From Burkholderiaceae bacterium (lineage in GTDB: Bacteria > Pseudomonadota > Gammaproteobacteria > Burkholderiales > Burkholderiaceae_E), in assembly GCA_021166725.1 (NCBI GenBank), contig JAJPES010000079.1, positions 38,247 to 102,246 of the forward strand: a stretch of 64,000 nt of DNA. The letters are read 5' to 3'. This document shows positions 1-9,067 of the stretch, one piece after another. A program made the position numbers and the translations under genes. Under the pieces are notes generated by a model. The model saw only the letters and a list, made by a program, of their open reading frames with translations, ran no database searches and had not been told where the DNA came from. The stretch's first letter is position 1. Every line of letters starts with the position of its first letter.

Positions 1-785
1 ACACCTCGGCCGACGTGATCGTGGTCGGGCTGATCGGCGAGCGCGGCCGCGAGGTGAAGGAGTTCATCGACGATATCCTGGGCGAGGAAGGCCGGCGCCG
101 CTCGGTCGTCGTCGCCGCGCCGGCGGATTCACCGCCGCTCGCGCGCATGCAGGGCGCGGTCTACGCGACCGCGATCGCCGAGCACTTCCGCGATCGCGGC
201 CGACACGTGCTGCTGCTGATGGATTCGCTGACGCGCTACGCGATGGCGGCGCGCGAGGTCGCGCTGGCGATCGGCGAGCCGCCGGCCACCAAGGGCTATC
301 CGCCGTCGGTATTCGCGCGCCTGCCGCTGCTGGTGGAGCGCACCGGCAACGGCGCCAACGGAGTCGGCTCGATCACCGCCTTCTACACGGTGCTCGCCGA
401 AGGCGACGATCCGCACGACCCGATCGCCGATTCGGCGCGCTCGCACCTGGACGGACACTTCGTGCTCAGCCGCCTGCTCGCCGACGCCGGCCACTATCCG
501 GCGATCGACATCGAGCAGTCGATCTCGCGCGTGATGACGAACGTGACGACACCCGCCGCGCAGGCCCGTGCGCGCCGCTTCAAGTCGCTGTGGTCGCAGT
601 ACCAGCGCAGCCGCGACCTGATCTCGGTGGGCGCCTACGTGCCCGGCACCGACGCCGAAACCGATCGCGCGATCGCCCTGCATCCGGCGATGCAAGCCTT
701 CCTGCAGCAGGACCTGGCCGAGCGCTGCGACCTCGCGTCGGCCGACGACGCACTCGCCGCGCTCCTCGATCCGCAGGCCGCATGA
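1..785 (+). CDS. fliI: Flagellum-specific ATP synthase FliI (C-terminal part)
   Basis: Partial gene cut by the left edge; about 260 C-terminal residues are visible, reading in frame from base 3. FliI is the hexameric ATPase of the flagellar type III export apparatus and powers delivery of rod, hook and filament subunits. The visible part holds the [10 protein letters not shown] segment, the Walker-B-like strand [11 protein letters not shown], the [18 protein letters not shown] loop and the arginine-containing ISRVM region, all characteristic of FliI against F1-beta. The stop overlaps the fliJ start (ATGA), so the two are translationally coupled. The Walker A motif lies upstream of the window. 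Confidence 0.97.
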   Translation, partial: TSADVIVVGLIGERGREVKEFIDDILGEEGRRRSVVVAAPADSPPLARMQGAVYATAIAEHFRDRGRHVLLLMDSLTRYAMAAREVALAIGEPPATKGYPPSVFARLPLLVERTGNGANGVGSITAFYTVLAEGDDPHDPIADSARSHLDGHFVLSRLLADAGHYPAIDIEQSISRVMTNVTTPAAQARARRFKSLWSQYQRSRDLISVGAYVPGTDAETDRAIALHPAMQAFLQQDLAERCDLASADDALAALLDPQAA

Positions 786-1225
786 AGCGACGGGCACTGG
801 ATACGCTGATCGAGCAGGCACTGCGCGTGCGCGACGACGCCGCGCTGCGCGTGGCCAGCGCGCACCGCGACGCCGATGCCGCGCAGCGCACGCTCGACAC
901 GCTGTCCTCGTATCGCGACGAACAGGCACGCAACGCCGCGCAGCGCACCGAGACCGGCGCCGCGCTGCTGCGCGTGCGCGAACGCTTCGCGCGCAAGCTC
1001 GACGGGGCGATCGACGAGCAGTCTCGCGTACGCGACGGCCTGCACGACGCGGTCGAGCGACGCCGCGTCGAGCTCGTCGAGCGCCAGCAGCGCCTGCTCG
1101 CCTTCCGCACGCTGCAGGCGCGGCGCGACGCGGACGAAGCACGCCGGCGCGAGCGCCTCGCGCAGCGCGAAACCGACGAGATCGCCGCGCGCAGCGCCGC
1201 GCTGCGCAACGGAGAACGAAAATGA
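782..1225 (+). CDS. fliJ: Flagellar export chaperone/ATPase stalk FliJ
   Basis: Encodes 147 residues, the usual FliJ length. FliJ is a small coiled-coil protein that sits in the FliI ring like the gamma subunit of F1 and helps export. The sequence is nearly all charged helix, rich in Arg, Glu, Ala and Gln with heptad-like spacing, as expected. The ATG at 782 overlaps the fliI stop, and the stop overlaps the start of the next gene by four bases, so fliI-fliJ-fliK read as one coupled unit. FliJ sequences are poorly conserved; the call rests on position, size and composition. Confidence 0.85.
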   Translation: MKRRALDTLIEQALRVRDDAALRVASAHRDADAAQRTLDTLSSYRDEQARNAAQRTETGAALLRVRERFARKLDGAIDEQSRVRDGLHDAVERRRVELVERQQRLLAFRTLQARRDADEARRRERLAQRETDEIAARSAALRNGERK

Positions 1226-2592
1226 CGATGAGCTCTGCATCCGCGCGAGGATCGGGCGAGGCGCGCGCTCCGATGGACGCGCTCACGGCGAGCACCAGCG
1301 CGCGACGCGCGGCCGGCGAGGACCGCAGGTCGGTCGAAGGGCGAAACGGGCCGGTCGGGCCGCGCGAAGGCTTCGATGCGACGATGTCTCGCGCGCTGCA
1401 ACAGGCACGCCGCGATGCGGCCGGGCACAAGGGCGAGGGCAAGGGCGACTGCACGCAGGCGACAGGCCCGAGCGCCTCGCGGCCGGGCGCCGAACCCGCC
1501 CGCAACGCAGCCACGCAGGACGGCGCCGCCCGCGCGGCGGAAGGCAAGGAGCCCGCGGAAGACCGCTCCGGCCGGGGCGACGACGACGAGACGAGAACCG
1601 ACGACAGCAACGACACGGTCGCCGCGCTGCTCGCATCGGTCGATGCCGCTGCGAACGGCGCGCCGCCCATCGCAGCCGCTTCCGCGTCGTCCGTTGAATC
1701 CGCGACCCCTCTCGCCACGCAGGCCGACGCCGCTGCCGCCCTCGCGGACGCATCGGATGCACGCGCGCCCGCTGCAGGGAAGGATCCAGTGTCCGGCGCT
1801 GCTTCGCCCGACGGCGGCGCAAACGCGCAGCAGCACGGCGCCGCGTTCGCGGCGGCGGCCCCCGGGCGCCGGAAGATCGGCGCAGACACCGACGCGGGAC
1901 CGGCAACGACCGCGGGCACGGACGACGCCACCCACGCCTCGTCGACCGGCGCCGACGCGGCGTCCGACTCCGCCGCCGCTGCAGCCTCGTCCAAGGCTTC
2001 GCCGACGGATTCCGCAACGCATCGCACGAGCCTCGACTTCGCGGTGCAGTTGGCGCAGGCACGCTCCGCGCCGGCACACGTCGCCCCCTTCGCCGACGCT
2101 TCGCGCAACGCCGCCGCGCCACCGGCTGCCGCGCCGGCAGCGCAGGCCGGCGTCGTTTCCACGCCGCTGCACGCCGCCGCCTTCCCCGCGCACTTCGCCG
2201 CCGAGGTGGCGGTGCTCGGCGCGGCCGGCATCGAGCGCGCGGAGATCCAGTTGCAGCCCCCCGAACTCGGCCCGGTGCGCATCGAACTGTCGCTCAGCGG
2301 CGAGTCGACGCGCGTCGCCTTCTCGGCGGCGCAGCCGGAGACGCGCCAGGCGATCGAGCAGTCGTTGCCGATCCTGAAGGAACTGCTCGCCGAGCGCGGG
2401 CTGATGCTCGGCAATGCGAGCGTCTCCGACGGCGACGGCCACACCGGCTTCGGAGCGAACGGCAGCGCGGGCTCGTCCGCCGGCGGGGCGGCAGCGCGCG
2501 ACGCCGGCGGCAATGCTGCCGACGGACGCACCCTCGCGGGCGACACGCGGCGCGCCGCGCTGCGCCGCAGCCTGCTCGACGTCTACGCCTGA
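1222..2592 (+). CDS. fliK: Flagellar hook-length control protein FliK
   Basis: 456 residues. FliK is exported during hook assembly, measures hook length and switches export specificity from hook to filament proteins. The first 300 residues are low-complexity Ala/Asp/Ser/Gly-rich sequence, as is normal for the ruler part. The C-terminal switch domain (about residues 320-400) carries the conserved core IQLQPPELGPVRIEL followed by a predicted helix (SLPILKELLAERGL). The ATG at 1222 overlaps the fliJ stop. The gene is followed by 136 bases before fliL, in which no strong sigma-28 or sigma-54 site was found. Confidence 0.92.
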   Translation: MTMSSASARGSGEARAPMDALTASTSARRAAGEDRRSVEGRNGPVGPREGFDATMSRALQQARRDAAGHKGEGKGDCTQATGPSASRPGAEPARNAATQDGAARAAEGKEPAEDRSGRGDDDETRTDDSNDTVAALLASVDAAANGAPPIAAASASSVESATPLATQADAAAALADASDARAPAAGKDPVSGAASPDGGANAQQHGAAFAAAAPGRRKIGADTDAGPATTAGTDDATHASSTGADAASDSAAAAASSKASPTDSATHRTSLDFAVQLAQARSAPAHVAPFADASRNAAAPPAAAPAAQAGVVSTPLHAAAFPAHFAAEVAVLGAAGIERAEIQLQPPELGPVRIELSLSGESTRVAFSAAQPETRQAIEQSLPILKELLAERGLMLGNASVSDGDGHTGFGANGSAGSSAGGAAARDAGGNAADGRTLAGDTRRAALRRSLLDVYA

Positions 2593-2728
2593 CGACGACC
2601 CGCAAATAGCGCCGCGCCACCCGCGCTTATCGCGCTTTGGAAAGCCGCTCCGCGGCCGAGAATCGATTTCGTTGCATCGGCCCCCGAGCGTTCCAGCGGG
2701 CCGACGATCGATCACGACAGGAGCACCG

Positions 2729-3214
2729 ATGGCCGAAGCAGCGTCCGTTGAACTCGAAGCCCCGCGCCCGAACCGGGGAAAGAAGTGGACGCTGATCGTC
2801 GCGATCGTCGTCGTGCTCGCCGCGACCGCAGGCGCTGCAATGCAGTTCCTCGGCGCAAGCGCCGACGGCGAACAACAGACGGCGAGGACGCGCGCCCCGG
2901 TCTTCGTCTCGCTCGAGCAGTTCACCGTGAATCTCGCCGACGAAGGCGGCGAGCGCTTCGCGCAGATCGGCGTGACGCTCGAGGTTGCCGACGAACAGGC
3001 CGACAAGGTGCTGCGGGGGCTGCTGCCGTCGGTGCGCAATTCGGTGCTGCTGCTGCTTTCGTCGAAGAAGAGCGAAGAGCTGCTGACGCTCGAGGGAAAG
3101 AAGCTGCTCGCCTCGCAGATCGCGGCCGGCGCGGCCAGGGAAATGGGCTGGTCCGACGGCGAGAAGCCGAACCCGATCGTCGCCGTGAACTTCTCGCATT
3201 TCATCATCCAGTGA
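2729..3214 (+). CDS. fliL: Flagellar basal-body-associated protein FliL
   Basis: 161 residues. FliL is a single-pass inner-membrane protein that surrounds the stator units and supports torque. A short basic N-terminus (RGKKW) is followed by one membrane segment (about residues 20-42) and the periplasmic domain with FVSLEQFTVNLADE and a C-terminal VNFSHFIIQ, both typical. The start is set at the ATG at 2729 because it has a good ribosome site (caggag, seven bases upstream) and gives the normal length; the longer open frame upstream lies in noncoding sequence and fliK. Heads the fliLMNOPQR group. Confidence 0.95.
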   Translation: MAEAASVELEAPRPNRGKKWTLIVAIVVVLAATAGAAMQFLGASADGEQQTARTRAPVFVSLEQFTVNLADEGGERFAQIGVTLEVADEQADKVLRGLLPSVRNSVLLLLSSKKSEELLTLEGKKLLASQIAAGAAREMGWSDGEKPNPIVAVNFSHFIIQ

Positions 3215-3245
3215 ACGAGACCCCGCGCGCCGGAGAGCACGAACG

Positions 3246-4244
3246 ATGATGGCCGGACAGTTCCTCTCGCAGGACGAGGTCGACGCGCTGCTCGAAGGCG
3301 CGAGCGACGAGCCCGATGCCGGCAGCGAGCCGGTCGCCGGCATCCGGCCCTACGACCTCGCCACCCAGGAGCGCATCGTGCGCGGGCGCATGCCCACGCT
3401 CGAGCTCGTGCACGAACGCTTCGCGCGCAATCTGCGCGTCGGGCTGTTCAACTTCATGCGCCGCAACCCGGAGATCTCGGTCGGCCCGGTCAAGGTGCAG
3501 AAATATTCGGCGTTCCTGCGCGACGTCGTCGTGCCCACCAACATCAACATCATGCAGGTCAAGCCGTTGCGCGGCAGCGGCCTGCTGATCTGCGAGCCGC
3601 AGCTCGTCTTCGCGATCGTCGACTCGCTGTTCGGCGGCGACGGTCGCGTGCACTCGCGCATCGAAGGGCGCGACTTCTCGGCCACCGAGCAGCGGATCAT
3701 CGAACGCATGCTCGAGGTCGTCTGCGGCGAGTACCGCAAGGCATGGGCGGGCGTCTACCCGATCGAGCTCGAGTACACGCGATCGGAGATGCAGCCGCAG
3801 TTCGCCAACATCGCCACGCCCAGCGAGATCGTCGTCACCGCGCGCTTCGAGTTCGAGATCGGCAACGTCGGCGGCGCCATGCACCTGTGCATCCCGTACT
3901 CGACGCTCGAGCCGATCCGCGAGACCTTGTACTCGACGCTCGCCGGCGACGCGCACACCAGCGACCGGCGCTGGGTCGTCAAGCTCTCGCGCCAGATCCA
4001 GTCGGCCGAGGTCGAGCTGGTTGCCGAACTCGGCCATGCGCGCGCCGATGTGGCCGACCTGATCCGGCTGAAGGCCGGCGACTTCATCGAGCTCGACCTC
4101 GACGAGACGCTGGTGGCGAAGGTCGACGGCGTGCCGGTCTTCGACTGCCGCTACGGCATATCGAACGGTCGCTACGCGATCAAGGTGCAGTCCTTTCTCA
4201 CCCGCCACGACGACGAACCCGGAGTTCCCCATGACGACCGATGA
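3246..4244 (+). CDS. fliM: Flagellar motor switch protein FliM
   Basis: 332 residues. FliM is the C-ring protein that binds phosphorylated CheY and sets rotor direction. The extreme N-terminus QFLSQDEVDALLEG is the CheY-P binding peptide. The middle CheC-like domain (about 45-230) and the C-terminal SpoA domain (about 250-320) are present. The next gene starts inside it (14-base overlap), suggesting coupled synthesis of the two C-ring proteins. Its partner CheY and phosphatase CheZ are encoded just beyond fliR in this window. Confidence 0.97.
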   Translation: MMAGQFLSQDEVDALLEGASDEPDAGSEPVAGIRPYDLATQERIVRGRMPTLELVHERFARNLRVGLFNFMRRNPEISVGPVKVQKYSAFLRDVVVPTNINIMQVKPLRGSGLLICEPQLVFAIVDSLFGGDGRVHSRIEGRDFSATEQRIIERMLEVVCGEYRKAWAGVYPIELEYTRSEMQPQFANIATPSEIVVTARFEFEIGNVGGAMHLCIPYSTLEPIRETLYSTLAGDAHTSDRRWVVKLSRQIQSAEVELVAELGHARADVADLIRLKAGDFIELDLDETLVAKVDGVPVFDCRYGISNGRYAIKVQSFLTRHDDEPGVPHDDR

Positions 4245-4692
4245 CCAGAACGCCACGAGCGCCGTCGACGAGGATTGGGCGGCGGCGCTCGCCGAGCAGT
4301 CCGCCTCGGCTGCGCGCGCCACAGGTGCCGGCGCCTCCGCCGTGGCGTCGGCCGGCGTGACGGTCGAAAGCGCGGGCGACGCATCGCAGCTCTTCCCGCG
4401 ACTGTCGGGCGCGGCGAGCGAAGCGCGCAACGACATCGACATGATCCTCGACATTCCGGTGCAGCTCACCGTCGAACTCGGGCGCACGCGGATCCCGATC
4501 AAGCACATCCTTCAGCTCGCGCAGGGCTCGGTGATCGAGCTCGACGCCCTGGCCGGCGAGCCGATGGACGTGCTCGTGAACGGCTGCCTGATCGCGCAGG
4601 GCGAGGTCGTCGTCGTCAACGACAAGTTCGGCATACGCCTGACCGACATCGTCACGCCGAACGAGCGCGTGCGCCGCCTCAACCGGGCCTGA
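4231..4692 (+). CDS. fliN: Flagellar motor switch protein FliN
   Basis: 153 residues. FliN forms the lower C-ring with FliM and takes part in export-cargo docking. The SpoA domain in the last 80 residues shows IPVQLTVELGRTRIPI and the GEPMDVLVNGCLIAQGEVVV core, followed by the usual FGIRLTDIV ending. The N-terminal 65 residues are an Ala-rich, poorly conserved extension, as often in Betaproteobacteria. Overlaps the end of fliM by 14 bases. Confidence 0.96.
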   Translation: MTTDDQNATSAVDEDWAAALAEQSASAARATGAGASAVASAGVTVESAGDASQLFPRLSGAASEARNDIDMILDIPVQLTVELGRTRIPIKHILQLAQGSVIELDALAGEPMDVLVNGCLIAQGEVVVVNDKFGIRLTDIVTPNERVRRLNRA

Positions 4693-4697
4693 TTCCG

Positions 4698-5036
4698 ATG
4701 ACGTCCACCTGGCCGTCGCTGCTGGCGCTGGCGCTGATCCTGGGCGCACTGCCGCTGGCGGCGTGGCTCGTGCGCCGCGGGCCCGCGTCGATCGGCACGC
4801 GCGGCACCGCGCTGGGAGTCGTCGCGGCCGTGCCGGTGGGCGCGCGCGAACGCATCGCGCTCGTGCGTGCCGATCGAAAGTGGCTCGTCGTCGGCATCAC
4901 CACGCAGGCGATCACCACCCTCGCCGAGCTCGACGAGGCGCCGGCCGGCATCGATCCCGATGCCACGGCGATCGCCGCGAACAGCTTCGGCGATGTACTC
5001 CGGGCGATCTCGAATCGTGCGACGCGCAATCGCTGA
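4698..5036 (+). CDS. fliO: Flagellar biosynthetic protein FliO
   Basis: 112 residues. FliO is a small membrane protein that helps assemble the FliP ring of the export gate. One N-terminal membrane helix (about residues 6-26) precedes a basic cytoplasmic domain with the VPVGARERIALVRADRKWLVVG motif region typical of FliO. The ATG at 4698 lies five bases after the fliN stop; the longer open frame upstream is a shadow of fliN. The 3' end overlaps the beginning of fliP. Confidence 0.9.
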   Translation: MTSTWPSLLALALILGALPLAAWLVRRGPASIGTRGTALGVVAAVPVGARERIALVRADRKWLVVGITTQAITTLAELDEAPAGIDPDATAIAANSFGDVLRAISNRATRNR

Positions 5037-5844
5037 CGATCGGGCGCTCGCCGCACGCCGCGCGGCCGCTGCTCGCGGCGCAGCCGAAGCGCGCCGCGCG
5101 CCGGCCGCGTACGCACTGCGCATCCCGACGGCAGCGCTGCTGCTCCTCGCGTCGACCTTCGCCCACGCGCAGCAGGGGCTGCTCACGCTGAACAGCTCGA
5201 GCGGCCCCGGCGGTACCACCTGGTCGGTGCCGATCGAGACGATGCTGATCTTCTCGGCGCTGTCGTTCCTGCCCGCGATGCTGCTGCTGATGACGAGCTT
5301 CACGCGCATCGTCATCGTTCTCTCGCTGGTGCGCCAGGCGCTCGGCCTGCAGTCGAGCCCGCCGAACCAGGTGCTCGTGGGCATCGCGCTCTTTCTCACT
5401 TTCTTCGTGATGGGGCCGACCTTCGACCGGCTCTATGCCGAGGCGTACAAGCCCTATTCCGAGCAGCGGATGAACCTCGAACAGGCGCTCGCCAGCGGCA
5501 GCACGCCGCTGCGCGAGTTCATGCTGCGCCAGACGCGCGCGACCGACGTGTCGCTGTTCGCGCGCGTCGCGCGCTACGAGCCCGCCGCGGAAGACGAGGC
5601 GCTGCCGATGCGCATCGTGATCCCCGCCTTCGTCATCAGCGAACTGAAGACCGCGTTCCAGATCGGCTTCATGGTCTTCGTGCCCTTCCTGCTGATCGAC
5701 CTGATCGTCGCCAGCGTGCTGATGTCGATGGGGATGATGATGCTCTCGCCGGTGCTCGTCGCCCTGCCCTTCAAGCTGATCCTGTTCGTGCTCGCCGACG
5801 GCTGGAACCTGCTGGTCGGCTCGCTCGTCACGAGTTTCGGGTGA
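4993..5844 (+). CDS. fliP: Flagellar export gate protein FliP
   Basis: About 283 residues from this start. FliP forms, with FliQ and FliR, the membrane export gate. A cleavable signal sequence (TAALLLLASTFAHA) precedes the mature protein, as in FliP generally; the family signatures FTRIVIVLSLVRQALG and AFVISELKTAFQIGF are present, with four predicted membrane helices. Start choice is uncertain: ATG 4993 and GTG 5017 are in frame, both inside fliO, and neither has a clear ribosome site, so translation is probably coupled to fliO. Either start gives a longer pre-signal region than in E. coli. Confidence 0.93.
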   Translation: MYSGRSRIVRRAIADDRALAARRAAAARGAAEARRAPAAYALRIPTAALLLLASTFAHAQQGLLTLNSSSGPGGTTWSVPIETMLIFSALSFLPAMLLLMTSFTRIVIVLSLVRQALGLQSSPPNQVLVGIALFLTFFVMGPTFDRLYAEAYKPYSEQRMNLEQALASGSTPLREFMLRQTRATDVSLFARVARYEPAAEDEALPMRIVIPAFVISELKTAFQIGFMVFVPFLLIDLIVASVLMSMGMMMLSPVLVALPFKLILFVLADGWNLLVGSLVTSFG

Positions 5845-5851
5845 AGCCGCG

Positions 5852-6136
5852 GTGACGCCCGAATCGGTGCTCGGCTTCGGCCGCCAGGGGCTCGAGATCC
5901 TGCTGGCGGCGGCCGCGCCGGTGCTGCTGGCCGCGCTCGCGGTCGGCCTCGTCGTCAGCATCCTGCAGGCGCTCACGCAGATCAACGAAGCGACGCTCTC
6001 CTTCCTGCCCAAGCTCGTCGCGATCGCCGTCACGTTGATGCTCGCCGGTCCCTGGATGCTCGCACTGCTGGTCGACTACCTGCAGCGTGTACTGACCGGA
6101 ATCCCGTCGGCAATCCTCGGCTCGCCGGTACCGTGA
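5852..6136 (+). CDS. fliQ: Flagellar export gate protein FliQ
   Basis: 94 residues, the usual length. Two membrane helices (about 17-40 and 50-75) flank the conserved loop with LQALTQINEATLSFLPK, diagnostic of FliQ. Starts at a GTG seven bases after the fliP stop and ends in a four-base overlap with fliR. Part of the FliPQR gate. Confidence 0.95.
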   Translation: MTPESVLGFGRQGLEILLAAAAPVLLAALAVGLVVSILQALTQINEATLSFLPKLVAIAVTLMLAGPWMLALLVDYLQRVLTGIPSAILGSPVP

Positions 6137-6894
6137 TCGCGGTCGGCGAGACGCAGCTTCTCGCCTGGCTGGGCGCGCTGCTGCTGCCTTTCTTCCGCGT
6201 GCTCGGACTCTTCACCAGCGCGCCGATCCTTTCGCAGCGTTCGGTGCCCGTTCGCCTGCGCGTCGCGGTGTCGCTCGCAGTCGCAGCGCTCGTCGCGCCG
6301 CTCGTTCCGCCGGCGGCGGCGCTGGACATCGCGTCGCCCATCGGCTGGCTCGCGGTGGCGAGCGAGGCACTGATCGGCTTTGCCATCGGCTTCGTCGCGC
6401 GCGTCGTGCTTGCGGCGGTCGAAGTGGCGGGCGAGACGATCGGCCTGCAGATGGGGCTGTCCTTCGCCGGCTTCTTCGACCCCGACAGCGGACAGTCCAA
6501 CGGCGTCAGCCGCCTGCTCAACACCTTGTCGCTGTGGGCCTTCGTCGCGATCAACGGTCCGCTGCTGCTGGTGGCGGCCGTCGTGCGCAGCTTCGACGTG
6601 ATCCCTCCGGCCGCGGTGCTCGCGGAGTGGATCGGCCGGATGCAGCCGGCGTCGCTCGGCGCCGGCGTCTTCGAACTGGGCGTGATGATCGCGCTGCCTT
6701 TCATGGCGCTGCTGCTGTTCGTCAACCTCGGCTTGGGCATCGTCTCGCGGATCGCCCCACAGCTGAATATCTTCGCGATCGGCTTTCCGGTGACGATCGG
6801 TGCCGGACTCCTGCTGCTCGCGCTGGCGATGCCGCTGATGCAGCAGCCGTTCGCGCTGCTGATCGAGCGGGTGCTGGGGGCCTGGGGCGGCTGA
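6133..6894 (+). CDS. fliR: Flagellar export gate protein FliR
   Basis: 253 residues with about six membrane helices. FliR completes the FliP5Q4R1 gate. Typical features are an N-terminal LLPFFRVLGLFTSAPI, the amphipathic LQMGLSFAGFFDPDSG region and the IFAIGFPVTIGAGLLLL segment. Starts at a GTG overlapping the fliQ stop. It is the last gene of the plus-strand flagellar block; the next gene is convergent. flhB is not in the window. Confidence 0.95.
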   Translation: MIAVGETQLLAWLGALLLPFFRVLGLFTSAPILSQRSVPVRLRVAVSLAVAALVAPLVPPAAALDIASPIGWLAVASEALIGFAIGFVARVVLAAVEVAGETIGLQMGLSFAGFFDPDSGQSNGVSRLLNTLSLWAFVAINGPLLLVAAVVRSFDVIPPAAVLAEWIGRMQPASLGAGVFELGVMIALPFMALLLFVNLGLGIVSRIAPQLNIFAIGFPVTIGAGLLLLALAMPLMQQPFALLIERVLGAWGG

Positions 6895-6932
6895 GGAGCG
6901 GTTGCCGCAGCGTGGGCAGGCGCAACGATCCA

Positions 6933-6967
6933 CGAGCCGGCGCGCGAGAAGCGCGCATTTCGGCTCG
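6933..6967. terminator. Hairpin between convergent fliR and the HD-GYP gene
   Basis: Seven-base outer stem CGAGCCG / CGGCTCG with a second inner pairing (CGCGC / GCGCG). It sits in the 122-base gap between two converging operons, where a shared terminator would be expected. There is no clear T-run on either side, so intrinsic termination is only suggested. Confidence 0.35.
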
Positions 6968-7016
6968 CGTCGACCCTCCGCCGCGGCGGTCGCCCCGTGC
7001 GAAGCCCCCGTCCCGA

Positions 7017-8360
7017 TTACGCCATCACGCCGCCAGCGAGCTGCCGATGGATCTCCTCGCCCATCAGCAGCTCCGGCAGGTGCTTGAACCCCCATTGCGC
7101 ATTCGACTCGCGCGCCACGATCCGATCGCCGACGCCGGCGTCCGCGAGATCGACGCGTTCGACACGCACCGGCAGCGACTTGCGCGTCGACCAGAAGATC
7201 TTCACACACGGCTGCGCCGGCAACTGCGGGTTCTGGTCGATCACGATACCCAGCCGCTCCGACTTCATGCGCACCAGCGAACCGACCGGATAGATGCCCA
7301 CCGTATTCGCGAAAGCGCGGAACAATGCGGGATCGAACTGTCCGGCCTTGGTCCACGCGGCCATCTTCGCGATGGATTCGGCGGGGTCCCACGGCTCCTT
7401 GTAGGCGCGCAGCGAAGTGATCGCGTCGTAGACGTCGCACAGCGCGTTCATCCGTGCAGCGTAGGGAATCGCCTCGCCGGCGAGCCGCGCCGGATAGCCG
7501 TCGCCGTCGTAGCGCTCGTGGTGATGCAGGCATGCAAGCAACACGACCTCGTTCACCGCGTGCTTCTCGCTCAGCATCCGGTGACCGATCCGGGGATGCT
7601 GCTGCATCGCGACGAACTCCTCGTCGCTCAGCCGTCCGGGCTTGTCGAGAAGCTCGCGCCCGACGCCCGTCTTGCCGATGTCGTGCAGCAGTCCCGCCAG
7701 CGCGGCGTCGCGCGTGGCCGCCTCGTCGAAGCCGAGTTGGCGCGCGAGCGCGGTCATCAGCGCGCAGACGGCTATCGAATGCATGAAGGTATAGCTGTGA
7801 TGCGTGCGCACGCGCGCCAGCGAGACGAGCGCCGACGGATTGCGCGTCGCCGACGCGGCGATCTGCCGAGCGACTTCCGCGCAGCGCTCGAGCTCGATTG
7901 CGCGACCGAGCCGCGCTTCGCGGAACAGCGATTGCGTGGCGCGCGCCGCCTGGGCGCAGACTACCGCCGCACGCTCCACTTCGTCCTCGTAGCGCAGGCC
8001 CGGGGCCGACGCCTGGGCCGATCCGTCGCGAAGTGCCGGGTCGTCACCCCTTTCTCGAAGCGCGGGTTCCCCCCGCCCCGCTGCGCCCGACGCCAGCGGC
8101 TGCGCATCCGCGTCCGCCGGCTCTGCAGCCATCGGCGGTACGCGGTCGTGCGCAGGCACACCCGACGCATCGGCGCGCTCCACGCCCTTCGAGCGGTCGA
8201 TCCAGCACTCGGCTACGCCGCTGGCACGCAACGCCGCGAGCTCGCGCTCGTTGCGCACGAGAAACCGCGTGCGCCAGAACGGATGGTCGATCCATTTCCC
8301 GCACAGCGACTCGACGTGCATGCCGATCTCGAGTCGGTCGACGCGGATCTTTTCGCGCAC
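7017..8360 (-). CDS. HD-GYP domain cyclic-di-GMP phosphodiesterase
   Basis: 447 residues. HD-GYP proteins hydrolyse cyclic di-GMP, a signal that represses motility. The N-terminal 70 residues match the DUF3391 domain that often precedes HD-GYP; a 50-residue low-complexity linker follows. The catalytic part (about 150-370) shows HSIAVCALM, the metal-binding HDIGKTGVG and the full GYP signature HHERYDGDGYP. No membrane segment or sensor domain is seen, so it is likely soluble. It starts at a GTG with upstream ggagcggg, 18 bases after cheZ, and is the last gene of the chemotaxis run, which suggests co-expression with motility. Confidence 0.92.
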   Translation of the reverse strand: MREKIRVDRLEIGMHVESLCGKWIDHPFWRTRFLVRNERELAALRASGVAECWIDRSKGVERADASGVPAHDRVPPMAAEPADADAQPLASGAAGRGEPALRERGDDPALRDGSAQASAPGLRYEDEVERAAVVCAQAARATQSLFREARLGRAIELERCAEVARQIAASATRNPSALVSLARVRTHHSYTFMHSIAVCALMTALARQLGFDEAATRDAALAGLLHDIGKTGVGRELLDKPGRLSDEEFVAMQQHPRIGHRMLSEKHAVNEVVLLACLHHHERYDGDGYPARLAGEAIPYAARMNALCDVYDAITSLRAYKEPWDPAESIAKMAAWTKAGQFDPALFRAFANTVGIYPVGSLVRMKSERLGIVIDQNPQLPAQPCVKIFWSTRKSLPVRVERVDLADAGVGDRIVARESNAQWGFKHLPELLMGEEIHRQLAGGVMA

Positions 8361-8378
8361 CGCCCGCTCCGACGCCGA

Positions 8379-9017
8379 TCAGAACCCGAAACTGGCGAGC
8401 AGCTCGTCGACCTCGCCCTGGCTGGAGACGACATCCGCCGCGCGCGCATCGACGACGGGACCGGCGAGCATTTCTTCGCCCGCCGCACCGGAGGCCGTCG
8501 CCGGTGCCGCCTGCACCAGCAGCCGCACGAGATTGGCCTCGAGATCGCCGGCCAACGCAACGACTTTCGCCACCACCTGGCCGGTCAGGTCATGGAAGTC
8601 CTGCGCCACGATGATGTCTGTCAGGTGCCGGTCGACGCGCTCCATCGCTTCGTCGACCTCCTGGACGAATCCGATAAGTGCCCCGCTTGCCACCGCGCGC
8701 ACAGGATCGGCCTGGATCGACGCCGCGATCCGGTGCGTGGCTTCGCCCACGCGCGAGCGCTCGAGCTTGGCCTGGTCGACCGAGTTGAGCACCTTGTCGG
8801 CGGCCTCGCCGGTCTTGCGCGCGATGTAGTCGAGACGGCTGCGTGCGTCGGGCAGCCCGTTGGCCGCGCTCTGCAGGCGCGACATCAGGCTCAGTTCCTG
8901 CAGCGAATCGTGCAGCTCGCGGGTGAGATGGCCGAGCTGCTGGAATACCTGTGAGGCGATCTCGGCGACGACTTCCGGCTCCACGGCCGGCCGGTTCGCG
9001 GTGGACGCTTGAATCAT
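8379..9017 (-). CDS. cheZ: Chemotaxis phosphatase CheZ
   Basis: 212 residues, close to the E. coli 214. CheZ dephosphorylates CheY-P. The catalytic DxxxQ motif is present as D143 and Q147 in DFHDLTGQVV, the same numbering as in E. coli, and the C-terminal CheY-binding peptide QGEVDELLASFGF is intact. ATG 9017 was chosen for normal length; an in-frame GTG at 9071, inside the end of cheY, would add 18 residues. Lies 50 bases after cheY in the same operon. Confidence 0.95.
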   Translation of the reverse strand: MIQASTANRPAVEPEVVAEIASQVFQQLGHLTRELHDSLQELSLMSRLQSAANGLPDARSRLDYIARKTGEAADKVLNSVDQAKLERSRVGEATHRIAASIQADPVRAVASGALIGFVQEVDEAMERVDRHLTDIIVAQDFHDLTGQVVAKVVALAGDLEANLVRLLVQAAPATASGAAGEEMLAGPVVDARAADVVSSQGEVDELLASFGF

Positions 9018-9067
9018 GAAGGGGTACCTGCTCCGGTTCTTCCTGCTCGTTGTCGGTTCCGGCCGCT

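Noticed and set aside
129..2546. 805-codon open frame on the minus strand across fliI-fliK
   Set aside because: Antisense shadow of well-supported flagellar genes; the translation is low-complexity Ala/Arg/Ser sequence with no domain. GC-rich codon usage keeps such frames open.
1222..2592. FliK Ala/Asp-rich half as a possible surface adhesin or repeat protein
   Set aside because: The conserved C-terminal hook-length domain and position between fliJ and fliL settle it as FliK; low complexity is normal there.
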